A stretch of DNA of 62,493 nucleotides from 20CM-4-69-16 sp035637455 (GTDB taxonomy: Bacteria; Gemmatimonadota; Gemmatimonadetes; Gemmatimonadales; GWC2-71-9): NCBI GenBank assembly GCA_035637455.1, contig DASPXE010000117.1, positions 1 through 62,493 of the forward strand. The letters run 5' to 3'. The translations under genes were made by a program, and so were the position numbers. This document shows, one piece after another, positions 10,061-19,791 of this stretch. The notes under the pieces are model-generated. The model made no database searches, had not been told where the DNA came from, and was given only the letters and a program-made list of their open reading frames with translations. Each line of letters starts with the position of its first letter. Position 1 is the stretch's first letter.

Positions 10061-10530
10061 GCGAACCCGCGTTTCACCTCACGCCGCTCGACGTGCGTAA
10101 ACAGGAGTTTCGCAAGAGCCTGCGCGGCTACGAGCCGATCGGCGTGGAGGACTTCCGCGTCCGCGTGGCGGACGAGCTGGAGCGGATCTTGCGCGAGAAG
10201 TCCGTGCTCGAGGAGCGGGTGGCGGCGCTGGGCGAGCAGCTCCGCGCCTACCGCGAGCGGGAGCGCGCAATGAACGAGGCGCTGGTCGCGGCGCAGCAGC
10301 TGCGTGAGGCGACCCATACGGCGGCGCAGCGGGAGGCGCAGGTCGTGGTGCGCGAGGCCGAGGCCGAGGGGCGGCGCATCCTCGACGCGGCGCGCGCCTC
10401 GAAGGCCGAGGTGGAGCGCCAGGCTGCCGAGGTGCAGCGGCAGTACCAGCAGTATGTCGGCGGGTTCCGCGCGCTGCTCGAGCGCCAGCTCGCCGAGCTC
10501 CGGGCGCTGGACGGCCAACGGGGTGGATGA
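10057..10530 (+). CDS. divIVA: DivIVA-domain coiled-coil protein
   Basis: A 157-residue protein beginning at a GTG overlapping the yggS stop. The N-terminal LTPLDVRKQEFRKSLRGY plus PIGVEDFRVRVADEL matches the DivIVA lipid-binding and curvature-sensing domain. The rest is a long heptad-rich coiled coil (EERVAALGEQLRAYRERE and onward). DivIVA-domain proteins mark negatively curved membrane at poles and division sites. Whether it places the division apparatus or serves the polarity locus downstream is not shown by the sequence. It overlaps punA by ATGA. Confidence 0.88.
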
Positions 10531-11333
10531 TCGACGCGGCGCTCCGCGCCGTCCGCGCACGGACCGAGCTCGTCCCCGACGTCGCGATCATCCTGGGCAC
10601 GGGGCTCGGTGGGCTGGCCGAAGAGGTGGGGGTGGAGGTGCGGATTCCTTACGGGGAGATTCCCGGGTTCCCGCTCTCTACGGTGGAGAGCCACGCGGGG
10701 CAGCTGCTCGTCGGCTCGTTGTCGGGGAAGCGGGTGGTCGCGATGCAGGGACGGTTCCACCGCTACGAAGGCTACACCCTGGCGCAGATCACCTTCCCCG
10801 TCCGTGTGCTGCATGCGCTGGGCGCGGCCACGCTCGTGGTGTCGAACGCCTGCGGCGGGATGCATCCGCTGTGGAGCCCAGGCGACCTGATGCTCATCGC
10901 GGACCATATCAACCTGCTCGGTGACAACCCGCTCGTCGGGCCCAACGACGACCGCCTCGGCCCCCGCTTCCCCGACATGTCGGAGCCGTACGACGCCGGG
11001 CTGCGCGCCGTGGCGCGCGCGGTCGCGCTCGAGCGGGCGATCGTGCTGCGCGAAGGCGTCTACGTCGCCGTCCCGGGCCCGAACCTCGAGACGCGCGCGG
11101 AGTATCGCATGCTGCGGGCGATCGGGGCGGACGTGGTGGGGATGAGCACGGTGCCGGAAGTGATCACCGCGCGGCACATGGGGATGCGGGTGCTCGGCGT
11201 GTCGATCATCACGGACCAGTGCCTGCCGGACGCGCTCGCGCCCGCGTCGGTGGAGCAGATCATCGCCGTGGCGCGCGCCGCGGAGCCCCGGCTCGGCGCG
11301 CTGATCCGCGGCGTGCTGGAGCGCCTCAACTGA
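10527..11333 (+). CDS. punA: Purine-nucleoside phosphorylase (trimeric PNP/MTAP family)
   Basis: PNP cleaves purine nucleosides with phosphate to the free base and ribose 1-phosphate, feeding the salvage step of the nearby hpt. Family motifs are ILGTGLGGLAEEV (phosphate loop), MQGRFHRYEGY, SNACGGMHP and VGMSTVPEVITARHMGM. The 268-residue length fits the trimeric class. The start overlaps the divIVA end and the stop overlaps the ileS ATG (TGATG). Confidence 0.94.
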   Translation: MIDAALRAVRARTELVPDVAIILGTGLGGLAEEVGVEVRIPYGEIPGFPLSTVESHAGQLLVGSLSGKRVVAMQGRFHRYEGYTLAQITFPVRVLHALGAATLVVSNACGGMHPLWSPGDLMLIADHINLLGDNPLVGPNDDRLGPRFPDMSEPYDAGLRAVARAVALERAIVLREGVYVAVPGPNLETRAEYRMLRAIGADVVGMSTVPEVITARHMGMRVLGVSIITDQCLPDALAPASVEQIIAVARAAEPRLGALIRGVLERLN

Positions 11334-14300
11334 TGTATCCGATCTTCGATCCGAAGCTCTCGACGGACGCGCTCGAGAAGCAGCTGCTCGCCACGTGGAA
11401 GCACGAGCGGCTGTTCGAGCGGACGCGTGAAGCGATGCGCTACGGGCCGCCGTTCGTCTTCTTCGAAGGGCCGCCCACGGCGAACGGCCGGCCGGGAATC
11501 CACCACGTCTTCGCCCGCACCATCAAGGATCTGGTGTGCCGCTACCACACGATGCTCGGCCAGGGCGTGACGCGCATCGCGGGCTGGGATACCCACGGGT
11601 TGCCGGTGGAGATCGAGGTCGAGAAGACGCTCGGCATCAGCGGCAAGAAGCAGATCGAGGCCTACGGCATCGAGAAATTCAACAAGCTGTGCCGCGAAAG
11701 CGTCTTCACCTATAAGACCGACTGGGAGTCGCTCTCGGAGCGGATCGCCTACTGGCTCGACTACGAACACCCCTACATCACCTACACCAACGAATACATC
11801 GAGACGGTGTGGTGGCTGCTCAAGCGGCTGCACGAGAAGGCGCTCCTCTACCGTGGGCACAAGGTGCTGCCCTACTGCCCGCGTTGCGGCACCGCGCTCT
11901 CCTCGCACGAGCTGGCCCTCGGCTACGACAAAGTGCAGACCAACTCGGTGTACGTGACCTTCCCGCTCGCGAGCGACCCCCAGCGCCAGCTGGTCATCTG
12001 GACGACGACGCCCTGGACGCTCCTGGCGAACGTCGCGGTGGCCGTGCATCCCGAACTGGAGTACGGGGAATACGAGGTGAACGGCGCCCGCTACATCGTC
12101 GCGGCGGCGCGCGCCGGCGACGTGCACGTCGGCGGCAAGCCGCTCGCGACGGGCACACGGGTCGCGGGATACCGCGGGCGCGAGCTGGTGGGGCAGAAGT
12201 ACCTGCGACCGCTGGAGCTGGTGGAGCTACCGCCGGAGGGCCAGCGGGCCATCGTCGTGGCGGGCGGCTTCGTCTCGGCGGACGAAGGCACGGGGCTCGT
12301 CCACATGGCCCCGGCGTTCGGCGCGGACGACTACACCGCGGCGCAGCAGTACGGTCTCGCCTTCGTGAACCCGGTCGGGCCCGACGGAACGTTCCAGGGG
12401 ACGCGCTGGGAGGAGATCAACGGTCGCCTCGTCACCGACAAGGAGACGAACCGCCTCATCATCGAGCGCTTGAAGCACGAGGGCCGGTGGCTCGAGACGC
12501 GGCCCTACGAGCACCAGTACCCGTTCTGCTGGCGCTGCGACTCGGCGCTCATCTACTACGCCCGCAGCTCGTGGTTCGTGCGCACGACCGCCATCAAGGC
12601 CCGGATGCTGGAGGTGAACGCACAGGTGGGGTGGCACCCCCCGGAAGTGGGGAGCGGGCGGTTCGGCGAGTGGCTCGAGAACAACGTCGACTGGGCGCTG
12701 TCGCGCGACCGGTACTGGGGCACGCCGTTGAACGTGTGGGAGTGCGAGACGGAGCGCGAGCACCGCGAGGTGATCGGCTCGTACGCGGAGCTGGCGGAGC
12801 GGGTCGGCGCGCCCCTGCCCAAAGGGTTCGATCCTCACAAGCCGCACATCGACCAGTACACCTGGGCCTGCCGCCAATGCGGCGGCGCGATGCGGCGGGT
12901 CCCCGAAGTGATCGACGCCTGGTTCGACTCGGGCGCCATGCCGTACGGGCAGTGGCACTACCCCTTCGAGCACCAGGCGGACTTCAAGGCGCACTTTCCG
13001 GCGGACTTCATCTGCGAAGGAGTGGACCAGACCCGCGGCTGGTTCTACTCGCTGCTCGCGATCGGCGTCGCAGTGCGCGACTCCGTCGTCTACAAGCAAG
13101 TGATCGTGAACGAGCTCGTGCTCGACGCCCAGGGCCAGAAGATGTCGAAGAGCCGGGGGAACGTCATCAACCCGTGGCAGGTGATCGAGGAGCATGGCGC
13201 CGACGCGGTGCGACTCTACCTGCTGGGCCAGAGCCAGGTGTGGTTCCCCAAGCGGTTCGATCGGCGCCAGATCCCGGACGTCGCGGGCGGGTTCTTGAAT
13301 ACGCTGCGCAACGCGTACACGTTTTTTGCGCAGTATGCGCAGGACTGGCGAGCGGACGGCGACGGCCCGTCCGTAAGCGGGCGACCGCTCGCCGACCGTT
13401 GGGTGCTCGCCAAGCTCGACGAGGTCGTGGCCGCCGTGCGCGATGCCTGGAACGCCTACGACGTGACGGCGGGGACGCGGGCGATCATGGACTTCGTCGC
13501 GGACGACCTCTCCAATTGGTACGTGCGCACCAACCGGCCGCGGTTCTGGGCGCCGGACCGCGCGGCGGACGAGGCCGCCCTGCGCACCTTGCACGACGTG
13601 CTGCTCACCACGGCGCAGCTTGTCGCGCCCGCCGCGCCGTTCGTGTCGGATTGGCTGCATCGGGCGCTCACGGGAACCTCGGTGCACCTTGCCTCGTTTC
13701 CGTCCGACCAGGGGCGCCGCGAGCCCGAGCTGCTCGTCGCCATGGCGGCGATCCGCAAGCTGGCGTCGCTGGCGCGCGCCGCGCGCGAGACCAAGCAGCT
13801 GCCCGTGCGCCAGCCCGTGGCGAAGCTGCAGGTCGCGGTGCCTCCGGCCGTGAAGGGCCGGGCGTTCGCGGAGCTGCTGGACGTCCTCAAGGACGAGGTG
13901 AACGCGAAGGACGTGGAGGTCGTGACGTCCGACCACGAGCTCGTCAACCTCAAGGGCAAGGCCGACTTCCGCAGTCTGGGGAAGCGCTACGGCAAGGACA
14001 CGCCCCGCGCGGCGGCGGCCGTGTCCCAGCTCACCGCGCAAGCGCTCCAGGTGCTAGAACGTGGGGACCCCGTGCGGGCCGGGGAATTCGAGTTCCTGCC
14101 CGCGGACGTGACGCTGATGCGTGAGGTGATCAGCGACTGGGCGGTGCAGGCCGATGGGCCCTACGTGGCGGCTGTCGATCCACGGCTCAGCGCGGACTTG
14201 ATCCAGGAGGGCCTCGCCAGGGAGCTCGTGAACCGGGTGCAGCGGCTGCGCAAAGATGCGGGGTATCAGTACACCACGCGTATCGAGTTGAGCATCGCGG

Positions 14301-14488
14301 GGCCGGAGGACGTGGTCGCCGCGGTCGCTACGTTCCAGAGCTACGTCGAGGGCGAAACGCTGGCGCGCAAGACCGTGCTCGGCGCCGTGCTCGACGAACC
14401 CGACGTGACGAGTGAAGTCGACATCGAAGGACGCCGCGTGACCATCGCGCTACGGCGTCATGACGGACGAAAGGGCGGAACCCGATAA
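11333..14488 (+). CDS. ileS: Isoleucyl-tRNA synthetase
   Basis: Class I synthetase of 1,051 residues that charges tRNA(Ile). The HIGH-type signature is GIHHV after PPTANGRP, and KMSKS lies at 603-607 (QKMSKSRGNVINP). The CP1 editing insertion is present (WTTTPWTLLANVAVAV, GTGLVHMAPAFGADD). The length and motif style resemble the IleS2 or eukaryote-like type that is often less sensitive to mupirocin; that is inference. An in-frame start upstream within punA is ignored in favour of the ATG that overlaps the punA stop. The end overlaps the next ATG. Confidence 0.96.
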   Translation: MYPIFDPKLSTDALEKQLLATWKHERLFERTREAMRYGPPFVFFEGPPTANGRPGIHHVFARTIKDLVCRYHTMLGQGVTRIAGWDTHGLPVEIEVEKTLGISGKKQIEAYGIEKFNKLCRESVFTYKTDWESLSERIAYWLDYEHPYITYTNEYIETVWWLLKRLHEKALLYRGHKVLPYCPRCGTALSSHELALGYDKVQTNSVYVTFPLASDPQRQLVIWTTTPWTLLANVAVAVHPELEYGEYEVNGARYIVAAARAGDVHVGGKPLATGTRVAGYRGRELVGQKYLRPLELVELPPEGQRAIVVAGGFVSADEGTGLVHMAPAFGADDYTAAQQYGLAFVNPVGPDGTFQGTRWEEINGRLVTDKETNRLIIERLKHEGRWLETRPYEHQYPFCWRCDSALIYYARSSWFVRTTAIKARMLEVNAQVGWHPPEVGSGRFGEWLENNVDWALSRDRYWGTPLNVWECETEREHREVIGSYAELAERVGAPLPKGFDPHKPHIDQYTWACRQCGGAMRRVPEVIDAWFDSGAMPYGQWHYPFEHQADFKAHFPADFICEGVDQTRGWFYSLLAIGVAVRDSVVYKQVIVNELVLDAQGQKMSKSRGNVINPWQVIEEHGADAVRLYLLGQSQVWFPKRFDRRQIPDVAGGFLNTLRNAYTFFAQYAQDWRADGDGPSVSGRPLADRWVLAKLDEVVAAVRDAWNAYDVTAGTRAIMDFVADDLSNWYVRTNRPRFWAPDRAADEAALRTLHDVLLTTAQLVAPAAPFVSDWLHRALTGTSVHLASFPSDQGRREPELLVAMAAIRKLASLARAARETKQLPVRQPVAKLQVAVPPAVKGRAFAELLDVLKDEVNAKDVEVVTSDHELVNLKGKADFRSLGKRYGKDTPRAAAAVSQLTAQALQVLERGDPVRAGEFEFLPADVTLMREVISDWAVQADGPYVAAVDPRLSADLIQEGLARELVNRVQRLRKDAGYQYTTRIELSIAGPEDVVAAVATFQSYVEGETLARKTVLGAVLDEPDVTSEVDIEGRRVTIALRRHDGRKGGTR

Positions 14489-14907
14489 TGCCGACGAAAT
14501 CCAAACCGAAGTCTTCCAAGAGTCTCAACAAGAAGCAGCTGGCGCATCTCGAGAAGCGGCTGCTGGAAGAGCGAGCGCGCGTGATGAAGGAGCTCGGCCA
14601 CTACGGCGAGTCCTTCAACTCGAGCCTCCAGGCGTCCGACGGCGACCTCTCGAGCTACTCGTTCCACATGGCGGACCAGGGTACGGACGCTATGGAGCGG
14701 GAGAAGGCGTTCCTGTTCGCGTCGCAAGAAGGTCGCTATCTCTGGCACGTGAACCAGGCGCTGCGGCGCCTCTACCAGACGCCCGAGAAGTTCGGCAAGT
14801 GCGAGCAGTGCGGCGAGGACATCGGGTTCGATCGACTCGACGCCCTCCCGCACGCCCGCCTGTGCATCAAGTGCAAGGCGAAGGAGGAAGATGGCAAACG
14901 GCGCTGA
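14488..14907 (+). CDS. dksA: DksA/TraR-family C4 zinc-finger protein
   Basis: A 139-residue protein with a basic N-terminus, a coiled-coil hairpin (KKQLAHLEKRLLEERARV) and a four-cysteine zinc finger CEQC...CIKC at about 103-127. DksA-type proteins enter the RNA polymerase secondary channel and work with ppGpp. The usual coiled-coil-tip acidic pair DxxDxA is not clear, so this may be a TraR/YbiI-like relative rather than true DksA. It starts in the ileS stop (TAATG) and overlaps lspA by 17 bases. A zinc-finger gene just before lspA is common. Confidence 0.88.
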   Translation: MPTKSKPKSSKSLNKKQLAHLEKRLLEERARVMKELGHYGESFNSSLQASDGDLSSYSFHMADQGTDAMEREKAFLFASQEGRYLWHVNQALRRLYQTPEKFGKCEQCGEDIGFDRLDALPHARLCIKCKAKEEDGKRR

Positions 14908-15406
14908 CCGCCGGCTCTTCTGGGGAACGGCGGCGGCGGTCGTGGTGGCCGACGTCGTCACCAAACTGCTCGCCGAGTCGCTGCTGGCGCGCCATCTCCC
15001 CGTGCAGGTGCTGGGCGACTACGTGCAGCTCCGGCTCGTCTACAACCAGTGCGCCGCCTTCGGGCTCTGCCTGGGCGCCTACTCGCGCTGGATCTTCTTC
15101 GGGCTCGCCATCGCGGCGCTGTTCGTGCTGCGCTCGATGGTGCGCTCGGCGCGGCCGGGCGACCGGTTCCGCATCGTCTCGCTCGCTCTCGTGTGCGCCG
15201 GCGCGGTCGGCAACGTGGTCGACCGCCTCCGCAGCGCGCAGGGCGTGGTGGACTTCGTGGACGTGGGGATCGGCTCCGCACGCTGGCCTACCTTCAACGT
15301 CGCCGACTCCGCCATCACCGTGGGGGCGATCGCGCTGGCGGTCTCCCTCTGGCTCGAGGGCCGGGCGCAGGAACGGGCGAAGGAGGCCAGGGCGGCCGAG
15401 CCCTGA
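14891..15406 (+). CDS. lspA: Lipoprotein signal peptidase (signal peptidase II)
   Basis: LspA removes the signal peptide of diacylated prolipoproteins. The 171 residues hold four hydrophobic helices. The two catalytic aspartates sit in GNVVDRL and FNVADSAI, and the conserved NxCAAFG region reads YNQCAAFG. The neighbouring order ileS-dksA-lspA-rluD is widely conserved. Its stop overlaps the rluD ATG. Lipobox-bearing proteins elsewhere in the window are expected substrates. Confidence 0.95.
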   Translation: MANGADRRLFWGTAAAVVVADVVTKLLAESLLARHLPVQVLGDYVQLRLVYNQCAAFGLCLGAYSRWIFFGLAIAALFVLRSMVRSARPGDRFRIVSLALVCAGAVGNVVDRLRSAQGVVDFVDVGIGSARWPTFNVADSAITVGAIALAVSLWLEGRAQERAKEARAAEP

Positions 15407-16416
15407 TGGCCGCCGTCACGTTCTGCGTCGCCGCCCCTGACACCGAGCGTCTCGACCGCTTCGTCGCCGATCAGCTCGCGCTGTCCCGCACTGTCGCCGC
15501 CCGCCTCATCGCCGCCAAACGCGTCACCCGCGACGGCGCGCCGCTGCGCGCCTCAGCCCGGCTGGAGCGCGGCGCCGTGGTGACGGTCGAGCTGCCCGCG
15601 GAGGACCCGCCCCGCACGTACGCCCCGGCCCATCGGGAGCTGAGCTTCGTGTACGAGGATGAGCACCTCGCCGTGCTCGACAAGCCGCCGGGCCTGGTGG
15701 TGCACCCCGGCCCCGGCCACTGGGACGACACACTGGTGAACGTCCTGGTGGGGCGGGGCACGGCGCTCTCGCAAGGGTCGACCGCAGGGCGCCCGGGCAT
15801 CGTGCACCGGCTCGACCGCGACACTTCGGGACTGCTGCTCGTCGCGAAGACCGACAGCGCGCACCGGCGTCTCACCCGTCTGATCGAGCAGCGCAAGGTC
15901 GAGCGCGTCTACGCCGCCCTCGCCTGGGGCCACTTCGCGAAGAGCCCCGTCGACATCGAGGCGCCGATCACGCGACATCCCAAGGATCGCAAGCGGATGA
16001 CGGTGCTCGCCGGCGGCCGCCACGCGGTGACGCACGCGGCGGTGGTGGCGCGCTTCGCGCAGACCGACCTGCTGCGGCTCACGCTCGGCACCGGGCGTAC
16101 CCATCAAATCCGCGTGCACCTGGCGCATGTCGGCCACCCGGTGGTGGGCGACCCGGAGTACGCGCTGGGCGGCAGCCGGCGGGTCACACCGTCGGAGCGG
16201 CGGACGGCGGAGCAGCTCGAAGCGCTCGCGCCGCGCCAGCTGCTGCACGCCGCCCGCCTCGCGTTCGACCACCCGATCAGCGGTGTCCGCGTCACCCTGC
16301 GCTCGGAATGGCCCCCCGATCTCGCCTCCGCGCTGGCCTGCGCGGCAGGAGACGCCACTTTGCTTGCTCAACGCAACCCCTTGCAGTATCTTGGGTTCTT
16401 CGCATCGGATGAGTGA
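15406..16416 (+). CDS. rluD: RluA-family 23S rRNA pseudouridine synthase
   Basis: A 336-residue protein with an N-terminal S4-type RNA-binding domain (LDRFVADQLALSRTVAARLI) and a PsuA/RluA catalytic domain. The catalytic aspartate is in HRLDRDTSGLLL, and GTGRTHQIRVHLAHVGHPVVGD is also diagnostic. RluD modifies helix 69 of 23S rRNA; the exact target here is inferred. The chosen ATG overlaps the lspA stop. The last 8 bases overlap cheW, so the chemosensory block is physically joined to this operon. Confidence 0.92.
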   Translation: MAAVTFCVAAPDTERLDRFVADQLALSRTVAARLIAAKRVTRDGAPLRASARLERGAVVTVELPAEDPPRTYAPAHRELSFVYEDEHLAVLDKPPGLVVHPGPGHWDDTLVNVLVGRGTALSQGSTAGRPGIVHRLDRDTSGLLLVAKTDSAHRRLTRLIEQRKVERVYAALAWGHFAKSPVDIEAPITRHPKDRKRMTVLAGGRHAVTHAAVVARFAQTDLLRLTLGTGRTHQIRVHLAHVGHPVVGDPEYALGGSRRVTPSERRTAEQLEALAPRQLLHAARLAFDHPISGVRVTLRSEWPPDLASALACAAGDATLLAQRNPLQYLGFFASDE

Positions 16417-16864
16417 CGCCGGGGTCGTCCGCCTGCTCGTGTTTCGCGTGGGCACGCTCGTCTGTGCGGCCGAAGCCGAGCGGGTGCGCGAAATCCTGCC
16501 GCGGCTCGCGACGACGCGGATTCCCGGGACCCCGCCGCTAGTGGCCGGTCTCGTCAACGTGCGGGGCACCCTCGTCACCGTGGTGGAGGGTTGGCGGGCG
16601 CTCCGCCAGCCGGAGCCGCCCGCGTCCAACGGGACACAGAGCGGCACGACCGTGCTCCTCGAGGTCGGCGGGGGGAGGAAGGTCCTGGGCTTCACGGTGG
16701 ACGAAGTCGTCGACCTCCTCGCCGCCGACGCCGCGGCGCTCGATCGCCGACCGGCGCTGCCCGGCATCGATCCGACGCTGGTGCGGGCCGTGGGGCGCCG
16801 CGCCGGCCAACTCTTCGTCGTTCTCGATATCGACGCGCTACTGACCCCCATCTTGTCTTCCTAG
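16409..16864 (+). CDS. cheW: CheW-like coupling protein (first copy)
   Basis: A 151-residue single CheW domain (LLVFRVGTLVCAAEAERVREIL, then GLVNVRGTLVTVV, then VVDLL). CheW links chemoreceptors to the CheA kinase in the polar or cytoplasmic array. It is the first gene of the chemosensory locus. Its ATG lies inside the end of rluD, so translation is probably coupled. Sequence identity to the two CheW copies at 31977 and 32393 is low by eye, suggesting separate roles. Confidence 0.85.
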   Translation: MSDAGVVRLLVFRVGTLVCAAEAERVREILPRLATTRIPGTPPLVAGLVNVRGTLVTVVEGWRALRQPEPPASNGTQSGTTVLLEVGGGRKVLGFTVDEVVDLLAADAAALDRRPALPGIDPTLVRAVGRRAGQLFVVLDIDALLTPILSS

Positions 16865-16873
16865 GGAGGGTGT

Positions 16874-17236
16874 GTGAGTCACACAGTCCTCGTCTGCGAC
16901 GACGCCATCTTCATGCGGACGATGATCTCGGACATCCTGGCGCAGGCCGGCTTCGAGATCGTGGGTGAGGCCGAGACCGGGTCGCAGGCCGTGGAGAAAT
17001 ACCGGCAGCTCAAGCCGGACCTGGTCACGATGGATATCGTGATGCCCGACATGGGCGGAATCGACGCCGTGCGCGAGATCGTCAAGCAAGATCCGGACGC
17101 CAAGATCCTGATGTGTAGCGCCATGGGCCAGCAGGCGCTGGTCGTCGAGGCGATTCAGGCGGGCGCGAAGGACTTCGTCGTGAAGCCGTTCCAACCCTCG
17201 CGCGTGCTCGAAGCCGTCCAGCGCGTCCTGGGCTGA
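16874..17236 (+). CDS. cheY: CheY-like response regulator
   Basis: A 120-residue stand-alone receiver domain. The acidic pair DD (9-10), phospho-acceptor D54 (VTMDIVMPD), S82 and K104 (VKPF) are all present, so phosphorylation chemistry should be intact. It starts at GTG after a clear GGGAGG ribosome site and sits 2 bases before cheA. With no flagellar switch genes nearby, its output partner may be another motor or regulator. Confidence 0.93.
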   Translation: MSHTVLVCDDAIFMRTMISDILAQAGFEIVGEAETGSQAVEKYRQLKPDLVTMDIVMPDMGGIDAVREIVKQDPDAKILMCSAMGQQALVVEAIQAGAKDFVVKPFQPSRVLEAVQRVLG

Positions 17237-17238
17237 CC

Positions 17239-19161
17239 ATGGACCTGTCGCAATACGCCGAGCTGTTTCTGGCCGAGAGCCGGGAGCACTTGAGCGCCTG
17301 CAACCAGCTGCTGCTCGAGTGGGAGCGACAGCCCGCCGGGCTCACTCCCGTGAGCGGGCTGTTCCGCGCGGTGCACACGGTGAAGGGGATGGCGGCGACG
17401 ATGGGCTACGCTCGGGTCACCGACCTCGCCCATCGGATGGAGAGCCTGCTCGACGTGTTGCGCCGCGGCGCGCACCCTGCCAGCGATCAGCTGCTCCAGC
17501 TGCTGTTTCGCGCGCGCGATGCGCTCGAGCGCGCGGTGGAGCTGTCGGTGGTGGGGCGGGAGCGTGAGCTCGAGGTCGCCGAGATCGTCGCGGACTTGGA
17601 ACACGCCGCGTTACGCGTGGCCGGGGGCAAAGGGGGGACGCCGGCTGGAGGGCCGAGCGAGGCGGGGGGCCTCACGCCGCCGGCTGCAGCTCCGCCCCCG
17701 GAGCTCGAGGCCGCGGCGACGGGCCGCTTGGTGCAGGTGACGCTGCGCCCGGAGGCGCCTTTGAAAGGCGGGCGGGCGCTGCTCGTGCTGAAGCGGGCCC
17801 TGGGCTTGGGCGCGGTGCACGCCGTCACGCCTCCCCAGACGGCCTTCGAAGCGGAGGAGTTCGAGGGGCGGTTCAGCTTCCGGCTCGACTCTCCCGCGGC
17901 CGCGGATCAGATCGAGGCCGCGCTCCGAGCCGCGGGCGACGTCGCGCACCTGACGGTGGGCGGCGAGGAGCTGCGCGGCTCCGCGCCCGAGGGCGTGACC
18001 GCGGCGCCCGCGGAGGGTGGGCGCAGCCGACACATCCGCGTCGACCTGCGGCGGCTGGACGGTTTGATGGACTTGATCGGGGAGCTCGCCACGGCGCGGG
18101 GGCGCCTGAACCAACTCGCCGCCGAGCGGCGCGACCCGGCGATCGACGACGTCGCGATCCAGGTCTCGCGCCTGTCCTCCGATCTGCAGGCGGAGATCAT
18201 CCAGGCGCGCATGACGCCCGTGTGGCAAGTGTTCGACCGCTTCCCGCGGCTGGTGCGTGACCTGGCCCGCGAGCTCGGGAAGCAGGTGGCGTTCCGGGTC
18301 GAGGGGAAGGAGATCGAGCTCGACCGCACGATTCTGGACGAGCTCGGCGACCCGCTGCTGCACCTGCTCCGCAACGCCGTGGATCATGGGATCGAGCCGC
18401 CGGCCGAGCGCCGCCGCCGCGGCAAGCCGCTCGAAGGCGAGATCGTGCTCACCGCGGTGCGCGAGCGTGCCAGCGTCGCCATCACCGTATCGGACGACGG
18501 CCGGGGGATCGACCGTCACAAGATTCTGGAGCGGGCGCAGCGCGACGGCGCGGTGGATGCGCATGCCGACGCGCTGACCGACGACCAGCTGCTGCGGGTG
18601 CTGGCGCGGCCCGGGTTCTCCACGGCGGAGACGGTGACGAGCGTGTCGGGTCGCGGGGTGGGCATCGACGTCGCCATGACCCGCATCCGCGCGCTCGGCG
18701 GCACGATCGACATCCGGTCCGAGGCGGGGAAGGGGACGGCTTTCGTACTGCGGCTCCCCGTGACGCTCGCGATCGTGCGCGCGATCATCGCGAGCGTCGG
18801 GCCGGAGCGCTACGCGCTGCCGCTCACCTATGTAGCGGAGACGGTCGAGCTCGGTACGGTGACTACGACCGTCGTGGAAGGCCGCGAGGCGATAGTGCTG
18901 CGCGACCGCGTGGTGCCGCTGGTGCACCTGCGCCGGCTGCTGGCCGTCACCAGCGACCGGGAGCCCGCCCGGGCCCCGATCATCGTGCTCGAAATGGGGG
19001 ACCGGCGGGCGGGGGTCGTGGTGGACGGGATGCTGGGGCAGCAGGAGATCGTCGTGAAAGGGTTCGATGCGCCGCAGGGCACGCTGCCCGTGTTCAGCGG
19101 GGCGACCATCATGGGCGACGGGATCCCGGCGTTGATTCTGGACGCCGGCGGGCTCCTGTAG
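17239..19161 (+). CDS. cheA: Chemotaxis histidine kinase CheA
   Basis: A 640-residue kinase. The HPt domain (about 1-115) has the phospho-histidine H46 in AVHTVKGMAA. A Gly/Pro-rich linker and a P2-like response-regulator docking domain (about 155-245) follow. Then come the P3 dimerisation helices (LDGLMDLIGELATARGRL), the HATPase with N-box LLRNAVDHGIEPP, DDGRGI and GRGVGID, and a CheW-like P5 domain. All catalytic motifs look intact. It transfers phosphate to CheY and CheB encoded in this locus. Confidence 0.96.
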   Translation: MDLSQYAELFLAESREHLSACNQLLLEWERQPAGLTPVSGLFRAVHTVKGMAATMGYARVTDLAHRMESLLDVLRRGAHPASDQLLQLLFRARDALERAVELSVVGRERELEVAEIVADLEHAALRVAGGKGGTPAGGPSEAGGLTPPAAAPPPELEAAATGRLVQVTLRPEAPLKGGRALLVLKRALGLGAVHAVTPPQTAFEAEEFEGRFSFRLDSPAAADQIEAALRAAGDVAHLTVGGEELRGSAPEGVTAAPAEGGRSRHIRVDLRRLDGLMDLIGELATARGRLNQLAAERRDPAIDDVAIQVSRLSSDLQAEIIQARMTPVWQVFDRFPRLVRDLARELGKQVAFRVEGKEIELDRTILDELGDPLLHLLRNAVDHGIEPPAERRRRGKPLEGEIVLTAVRERASVAITVSDDGRGIDRHKILERAQRDGAVDAHADALTDDQLLRVLARPGFSTAETVTSVSGRGVGIDVAMTRIRALGGTIDIRSEAGKGTAFVLRLPVTLAIVRAIIASVGPERYALPLTYVAETVELGTVTTTVVEGREAIVLRDRVVPLVHLRRLLAVTSDREPARAPIIVLEMGDRRAGVVVDGMLGQQEIVVKGFDAPQGTLPVFSGATIMGDGIPALILDAGGLL

Positions 19162-19170
19162 GGAGGCGGG

Positions 19171-19788
<618 letters not shown>

Positions 19789-19791
19789 TCC

